Both the position numbers and the translations under genes were made by a program. A stretch of 64,000 nucleotides of DNA. Origin: Pleurodeles waltl. Its lineage: Eukaryota > Chordata > Amphibia > Caudata > Salamandridae. The stretch's first letter is position 1; each line of letters opens with the position of its first letter. The stretch is from NCBI RefSeq assembly GCF_031143425.1, contig NC_090451.1:668298508-668362507 (forward strand), in the 5' to 3' direction. A model generated the notes under the pieces. The model was given only the letters and a program-made list of their open reading frames with translations, did not search any database and was not told where the DNA came from. Shown here piece after piece: positions 58,499-64,000 of the stretch.

Positions 58499-59008
58499 GT
58501 CAGCAAAATTTGAAAAGTGTGTGTGCGCGCGTGTGGGGGAAGGCACGATAGTTTCATGGAGAGGTTTCTAAGGAGAATGTAAGTGAGCACTTGGATATCT
58601 AAGAAAGACAAGCTCTTTGAGATGGTTTGTAATAACCATGGTTAAAACATTAAGGTAACACTGTAGGGAGCAGTGTTTGTACCATCTCGCCCATACAGTC
58701 CTCACCCTACAGAATAGTCAGAGCTTGCATGCCAACATGCATGTGCTTGTGTGCATTTCACCTGTATTTATCAGTCCTGAACTTGCCTTAAGAATATGAT
58801 CCATATTCACTTTCTTGCTTGCCTTGCCACAGATGAAGAGAAATCGTGGCTTTTAAAAATGTTCTGTTTCCCAAAACTAGCTGTTGTGAACAGTATTGGT
58901 TTTGATTGAATGTAAACCTTAACTTTTTTTTAAAGGATTCAGCATTCTGTATTGAACAAAAAGCCTGGTCTCGTTAAGGGGACCTTTCCACAAAAATGGG
59001 ATAGGTGG

Positions 59009-61244
59009 TGTAAGGAAATGCCTCCTTGGCATGGTTACCCCCTGACTTTTTGCCTTTGCTGATGCTATGTTTTGAATTGAAAGTGTGCTGAGGCCTGCTA
59101 ACCAGGCCCCAGCACCAGTGTTCTTTCCCTAACCTGTACTTTTGATTCCACAATTGGCACACCCTGGCATCCAGATAAGTCCCTTGTAACTGGTACCTCT
59201 GGTACCAAGGGCCCTGATGCCAGGGAAGGTCTCTAAGGGCTGCAGCATGTATTATGCCACCCTGGAGACCCCTCACTCAGCACAGACACACTGCTTGCCA
59301 GCTTGTGTGTGCTGGTGAGAACAAAACAAGTAAGTCGACATGGCACTCCCCTCAGGGTGCCATGCCAACCTCACACTGCCTATGCAGTATAGATAAGTCA
59401 CCCCTCTAGCAGGCCTTACAGCCCTAAGCCAGGGTGCACTATACCATAGGTGAGGGCCCCAGTGCATGAGCACTGTGCCCCTACAGTGTCTAAGCAAAAC
59501 CTTAGACATTGTAAGTGCAGGGTAGCCATAAGAGTATATGGTCTGGGAGTCTGTCAAACACGAACTCCACAGCACCATAATGGCTACACTGAAAACTGGG
59601 AAGTTTGGTATCAAACTTCTCAGCACAATAAATGCACACTGATGCCAGTGTACATTTTATTGTAAACTACACCCCAGAGGGCACCTTAGAGGTGCCCCCT
59701 GAAACCTTAACCAACTACCTGTGTAGGCTGACTGGTTCTAGCAGCCTGCCACACTCGAGACATGTTGCTGGCCCCATGGGGAGAGTGCCTTTGTCACTCT
59801 GAGGCCAGTAACAAAGCCTGCACTTGGTGGAGATGCTAACACCTCCCCCAGGCAGGAGCTGTAACACCTGGCGGTGAGCCTCAAAGGCTCACCCCCTTTG
59901 TTCCAGCACCGCAGGGCACTCCAGCTAGTGGGGTTGCCCGCCCCCTCCGGCCACGGCCCCACTTTTGGCGGCAAGGCCGGAGAAAATAATGAGAATAACA
60001 AGGAGGAGTCACTGGCCAGTCAGGACAGCCCCTAAGGTGTCCTGAGCTGAAGTGACTCTAACTTTTAGAAATCCTCCATCTTGCAGATGGAGGATTCCCC
60101 CAATAGGGATAGGATTGTGACCCCCTCCCCTTGGGAGGAGGCACAAAGAGGGTGTACCCACCCTCAGGGCTAGTAGCCATTGGCTACTAACCCCCAGACC
60201 TAAACACGCCCTTAAATTTAGTATTTAAGGGCTTCCCTGAACCTAAAGATTTAGATTCCTGCAACTTACCGAAGAAGAAGACTGCTGAGCTGAAAACCCC
60301 TGCAGAAGAAGAAAGAAGACACCAACTGCTTTGGCCCCAGTCCTACCGGCCTGCTCCTGCCTTCTAAAGAAACCTGCTCCAGCGACGGTTTCTCAAGGAC
60401 CAGCGACCTCTGAATCCTCAGAGGACTGCCCTGCTTCAAGAGGAACAAGAAACTCCCGAGGACAGCGGACCTGCTCCAAAAAGACTGCAACTGTGTTACA
60501 GAGGAGCAGATTTAAAAACCCTGCAATCCCCACAAGAAGCGTGAGACTTGGAACACTGCACCCGGCGACCCCGACTCGACTGGTGGAGAACCAACACATC
60601 AGGGAGGACCCTCCGGCGACTCCGAGACTGTGAGTAACCAAAGTTGTCCCCCCTGAGCCCCCACAGCGACGCCTGCAGAGGGAATCCCCAGGCTCCCCTG
60701 ACCGCGACTGCCTGACTCTAAAATCCCGACGGCTGGAAAAGACCCTGCACCCGCAGCCCCCAGCACCTGAAGGATCGGAACTTCAGTGCAGGAGTGACCC
60801 CCAGGAGGCCCTCTCCCTTGCCCAGGTGGTGGCTACCCCGAGGAGCCCCCCCCCTTGCCTGCCTGCATCGCTGAAGAGACCCCTTGGTCTCCCATTGATT
60901 TACATTGGAAACCCGACACGTGTTTGCACACTGCACCCGGCCGCCCCAGTGCCGCTCAGGGTGTACTTTTTGTGTAAGCTTGTGTCCCCCCCCGGTGCCC
61001 TACAAAACCCCCCTGGTCTGCCCTCCGAAGACGCGGGTACTTACCTGCTGGCAGACTGGAACCGGGGCACCCCCTTCTCTCCATTGAAGCCTATGCGTTT
61101 TGGGCACCACTTTGAACTCTGCACCTGACCGGCCCTGAGCTGCTGGTGTGGTGACTTTGGGGTTGCTCTGAACCCCCAACGGTGGGCTACCTTGGACCCC
61201 AATCTCAACCTCGTAGGTGGTTTACTTACCTGCAAAAACTAACA
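59009..61244 (+). mobile_element. LTR copy 3, interrupted by a DIRS element
   Basis: Starts TGTAAGGAAATGCC at 59009 and follows copies 1 and 2 as far as 'aaaaactaaca' at 61244, where the DIRS sequence begins. About 440 bp of the LTR, including its terminal CTTCCTACA, should lie beyond the DIRS element outside the window. The bases before the LTR are GGTGG (59004-59008), the predicted target duplication. This copy is somewhat more diverged from copies 1 and 2 than they are from each other. It keeps the splice donor GTGAGT (about 60631), the two hairpins, and AATAAA in 'cacaataaatgcacac'. Confidence 0.85.
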
Positions 61245-61638
61245 GTTCGATGGCATCTGTCGCTGTAGATACGCATGTTCTGCAATAGCTCGCCATCTGG
61301 TGTTGGGCCGGAGTGTTACAAGTTGTTTTTCTTCGAAGAAGTCTTTCGAGTCACGGGACCGAGTGACTCCTCCTTTTGTCTCCATTGCGCATGGGCGTCG
61401 ACTCCATCTTCGATTGTTTTTTTTCCGCCATCGGGTTCGGACGTGTTCCTGTCGCTCCGAGTTTCGGAACGGAAGATTAGCTAATTTCGGAAGATTTTCG
61501 TCGGTATTGTTGCGTTCGGGATCGGCGTACTTAGATTCCACACCGCATCGAAGATCGAAGAGCTCCGGTGCCCTTCGGGGTAGTTTTTCGATCCTCCGTC
61601 GGGGCCTGGTCGGCCCGACCGCGTGCTGAAGAACGCCG

Positions 61639-63682
61639 ATGGAACGGACCCCGTTCCGTTTCTGCCCCAAATGCCACAATAAATACCCCTACACAGACCA
61701 ACACTTGGTCTGCAACCTGTGCCTGTCACCTGAGCACAGCGAAGACACCTGCGAGGCCTGTCGTGCGTTCCGGTCCCGAAAAACACTCCGAGACCGTCGA
61801 GCCAGAAGACTGCAGATGGCGTCCGCACCGACAGCCCAACGGGAGTTCGAGGAACAGGAAGAGGAAGGTACCTTCTCGATCCAAGACTCAGACTCCGAAG
61901 GATTCGACGATACACAAACCGTGAGTAAGACGTCGAAATCCACTCAGAGGAACATTTACAAGGCCCAGGGGACGCCACTGCCACCAGGCCATGGCTCGAC
62001 CCATAAATTCGGTGACCGACCGTCGGCACCGAAAAAGGCCCAAACAGTGCCGAGATCGTCCGACTCCGGTCGAGACACCGGCACGCAGCCTTCTCGGGAC
62101 CGAGAAAGTGCTGGAGACAAGCCTCGACACCGAGATGCCGGTGTGGACACGGCTCGACGCCGAGACAGCGGCACCGAAACAGATCGACGCCGAGAGGTTT
62201 CGGCCCCGAAAAAGAAAAAAGTCACCTCGGAGCCGAAAAAACACGCAGACAGGGTTTCGATGCCGAAACAAACTGCAAGCGACCCAGCTTCAGGCTCTTA
62301 TACAGAAGAGCACTCGCTAACCTCCCAAATGCAAAAGCATAGGTTTGAGGAAGAGCTACAAGCAACTGATGTGGACCATACGCAAAGGCGTATATTCATA
62401 CAGCAGGGGACAGGGAAAATAAGCACCCTTCCCCCCATTAGGAGAAAGAGAAGGTTGGAGTTCCAGACGGAACAGACACCACAACCAAAAGTGGTGAAAA
62501 GAGTTACCCCACCACCCTCTCCTCCGCCCGTGATTAACGTCTCACCAGCACAAACTCCATCACACTCCCCAGCTCACACCACCATGAGCCAGGGTGACCA
62601 AGATCAGGACGCATGGGACCTATACGACGCCCCAGTGTCAGATAACAGTCCGGAGGCATACCCTACAAAGCCATCTCCACCAGAAGACAGCACCGCGTAT
62701 TCTCAAGTGGTGGCTAGAGCAGCACAATTTCACAACGTAAGCCTCCACTCAGAACAGGTCGAGGATGATTTCTTATTCAACACACTCTCCTCCACCCACA
62801 GCTCATACCAAAGCCTGCCTATGCTCCCTGGTATGCTCCGGCACGCAAAAGACATCTTTAAGGAGCCGGTCAAAAGTAGGGCAATCACACCAAGGGTGGA
62901 AAAAAAGTATAAGGCGCCTCCTACAGACCCGGCTTTCATCACTACACAGCTGCCACCAGACTCTGTCGTTGTAGGAGCAGCTAGGAAAAGGGCCAACTCT
63001 CACACATTTGGAGATGCACCACCCCCAGATAAAGAAAGCCGCAAGTTCGATGCAGCTGGTAAGAGTCGCAGCACAAGCTGCAAACCAGTGGCGCATCGCG
63101 AACTCCCAGGCACTACTTGCGCGCTATAACAGAGCCCACTGGGACGAGATGCAACATCTCATTGAACATCTGCCCAAGGACTTACAAAATAGGGCAAAAC
63201 AAGTGGTTGAGGAGGGACAGACCATCTCCAACAACCAGATACGCTCCTCCATGGACGCTGCAGATACAGCTGCACGGACAATTAATACATCTGTAACTAT
63301 CAGAAGGCATGCATGGCTCCGAACGTCTGGATTTAAACCAGAGATTCAACAAGCAGTTCTCAATATGCCTTTTAATGAAAAAGAACTGTTCGGTCCAGAA
63401 GTGGACACAGCGATTGAGAAACTCAAAAAAGATACGGACACTGCCAAAGCCATGGGCGCACTCTACTCCCCGCAGAGCAGAGGGAATTACAGCACATTCC
63501 GTAAAACGCCCTTTCGAGGGGGGTTTCGGGGTCAAAGCACACAAGCCAGCACCTCACAAGCCACACCGTCCAGTTACCAGGGACAGTATAGAGGAGGTTT
63601 TCGGGGACAATATAGAGGAGGGCAATTCCCTAGAAATAGAGGAAGATTTCAAAGCCCCAAAACCACTACTACTAAACAGTGA
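61639..63682 (+). pseudogene. DIRS ORF1 (gag-like protein) with one frameshift
   Basis: The ATG at 61639 opens a frame starting MERTPFRFCPKC, with a zinc-binding N-terminus (CPKC...CNLC...H...CEAC, residues about 9-41). A long basic, Arg/Asp/Ser-rich middle (residues about 95-215) follows, then a proline-rich stretch (about 270-310). The frame runs to 63129, but from about 63061-63067, in an AG repeat, the conserved protein continues in another frame (AAQAANQWRIANSQALLARY... to 63682), so two bases appear to have been lost. The C-terminus is an RGG-like RGGFRGQYRGGQF segment of nucleic-acid-binding type. The copy is otherwise open over 680 codons, so the break is recent. Confidence 0.85.
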
Positions 63683-64000
63683 CTCACATGTCACTCACCC
63701 CCTCCACACAACACCAGTGGGGGGAAGAATAGGTCATTATTACAAAGCATGGGAGGAAATCACTACAGACACTTGGGTTCTAGCAATTATCCAACATGGT
63801 TATTGCATAGAATTTCTACAATTCCCTCCAAACATACCACCAAGAGCACAAAATTTAACAACACACCATTCCAATCTCCTGGAGATAGAAGTGCAGGCAC
63901 TATTGCAAAAGAATGCAATCGAATTAGTGCCAAACACACAAATAAACACAGGAGTTTACTCACTGTACTTTCTGATACCAAAGAAGGACAAAACACTGAG
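63657..64000 (+). CDS. DIRS ORF2, N-terminal start of reverse transcriptase (partial)
   Basis: A third frame, overlapping the end of ORF1, is open to the window edge. From 63717 it reads VGGRIGHYYKAWEEITTDTW, then a segment with HGYCIEFLQFPPNIPP, and reaches the first RT block GVYSLYFLIPKKDKTL. The EFLQFPP...P and YFLIPKKDK pattern is typical of DIRS/Ngaro reverse transcriptases. No ATG marks the start; ORF2 of DIRS elements usually overlaps ORF1 and may depend on frameshifting or reinitiation. The catalytic centre lies beyond 64000. Confidence 0.8.

Larger units (their letters stand above)
58499..64000 (+). other. SETDB1: SETDB1 intron 5 (incomplete), carrying nested transposons
   Basis: Begins at 58499 and does not end inside the window. 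58499-59003 has no recognisable element. From 59004 it holds LTR copy 3, interrupted at 61245 by a DIRS retrotransposon that continues past 64000. Both are in the sense orientation of the gene. Confidence 0.75.
61245..64000 (+). mobile_element. DIRS-type tyrosine-recombinase retrotransposon, 5' part
   Basis: The element begins GTTCGATGGCATCTGTCGC directly within LTR copy 3 with no target duplication visible at this end, as expected for DIRS elements, which integrate with a tyrosine recombinase. Its 5' inverted terminal region and leader occupy 61245-61638 and contain the palindrome TTCTTCGAAGAA. A gag-like ORF1 (61639-63682, with one frameshift) and the start of ORF2 (reverse transcriptase) follow. 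RNase H, methyltransferase-like and tyrosine recombinase domains and the right terminal repeat would lie outside the window. DIRS elements are abundant in salamander genomes. Confidence 0.88.

Overview
The window looks like nuclear DNA from a salamander with a giant, repeat-filled genome, most likely the newt Pleurodeles waltl or a close relative. Three things point there. It contains spliced vertebrate gene exons separated by kilobases of transposon debris. The repeat families are ones I associate with newt sequence: a 2.6-kb LTR family, a DIRS element, Harbinger-type and hAT-type non-autonomous elements, and tRNA-derived SINEs. There is no sign of prokaryotic gene packing. The species is an inference from recalled repeat families, since no search was run.

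Two host genes are supported. At 26233-26400 is a complete 55-residue single-exon coding region for a cortexin-domain membrane microprotein (CTXND2/CTXND1 type). From about 47090 to 58498 is the 5' part of SETDB1, the histone H3K9 methyltransferase that silences transposable elements: a GC-rich promoter, a non-coding first exon, and four coding exons at 47909-48130, 57137-57294, 58211-58248 and 58408-58498. These encode about 166 N-terminal residues (the coiled coil and the acidic SUMO-interaction-like stretch). The Tudor, MBD and SET regions lie beyond the right edge. As I recall it, the human CTXND2 gene lies beside SETDB1 in 1q21.3, so the pair would be conserved synteny.

Layout. 1-26 kb is gene-free and holds a decayed LINE on the minus strand (2.2-3.6 kb), a near-perfect palindromic MITE (4.5 kb), a tRNA-SINE (5.7 kb), purine-rich and GC-rich repeats (7-10.5 kb), a decayed L1/Tx1-type LINE on the minus strand (12.1-14.3 kb), hAT MITEs, a minisatellite (18.5-19.1 kb) and a solo LTR (22.3-25.0 kb). 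26-46 kb holds the microprotein gene, old degenerate tandem arrays (33.1-34.2 and 35.3-36.7 kb), a TATA/CCAAT promoter-like segment followed by a broken transposon ORF (39.4-40.4 kb), and further Harbinger-like and hAT-like elements. 47-64 kb is SETDB1. Its 9-kb intron 2 contains a second intact solo LTR. The intron after coding exon 4 contains a third LTR copy that is itself interrupted by a DIRS retrotransposon, which runs off the right edge with its gag-like ORF and the start of its reverse transcriptase ORF.

Nothing here resembles a new multi-gene system such as an operon, defence island or CRISPR. The points most worth a second look are the easily missed microprotein gene, the nested LTR/DIRS insertion inside a gene whose product represses transposons, and several degenerate tandem arrays that do not match a family I can name.
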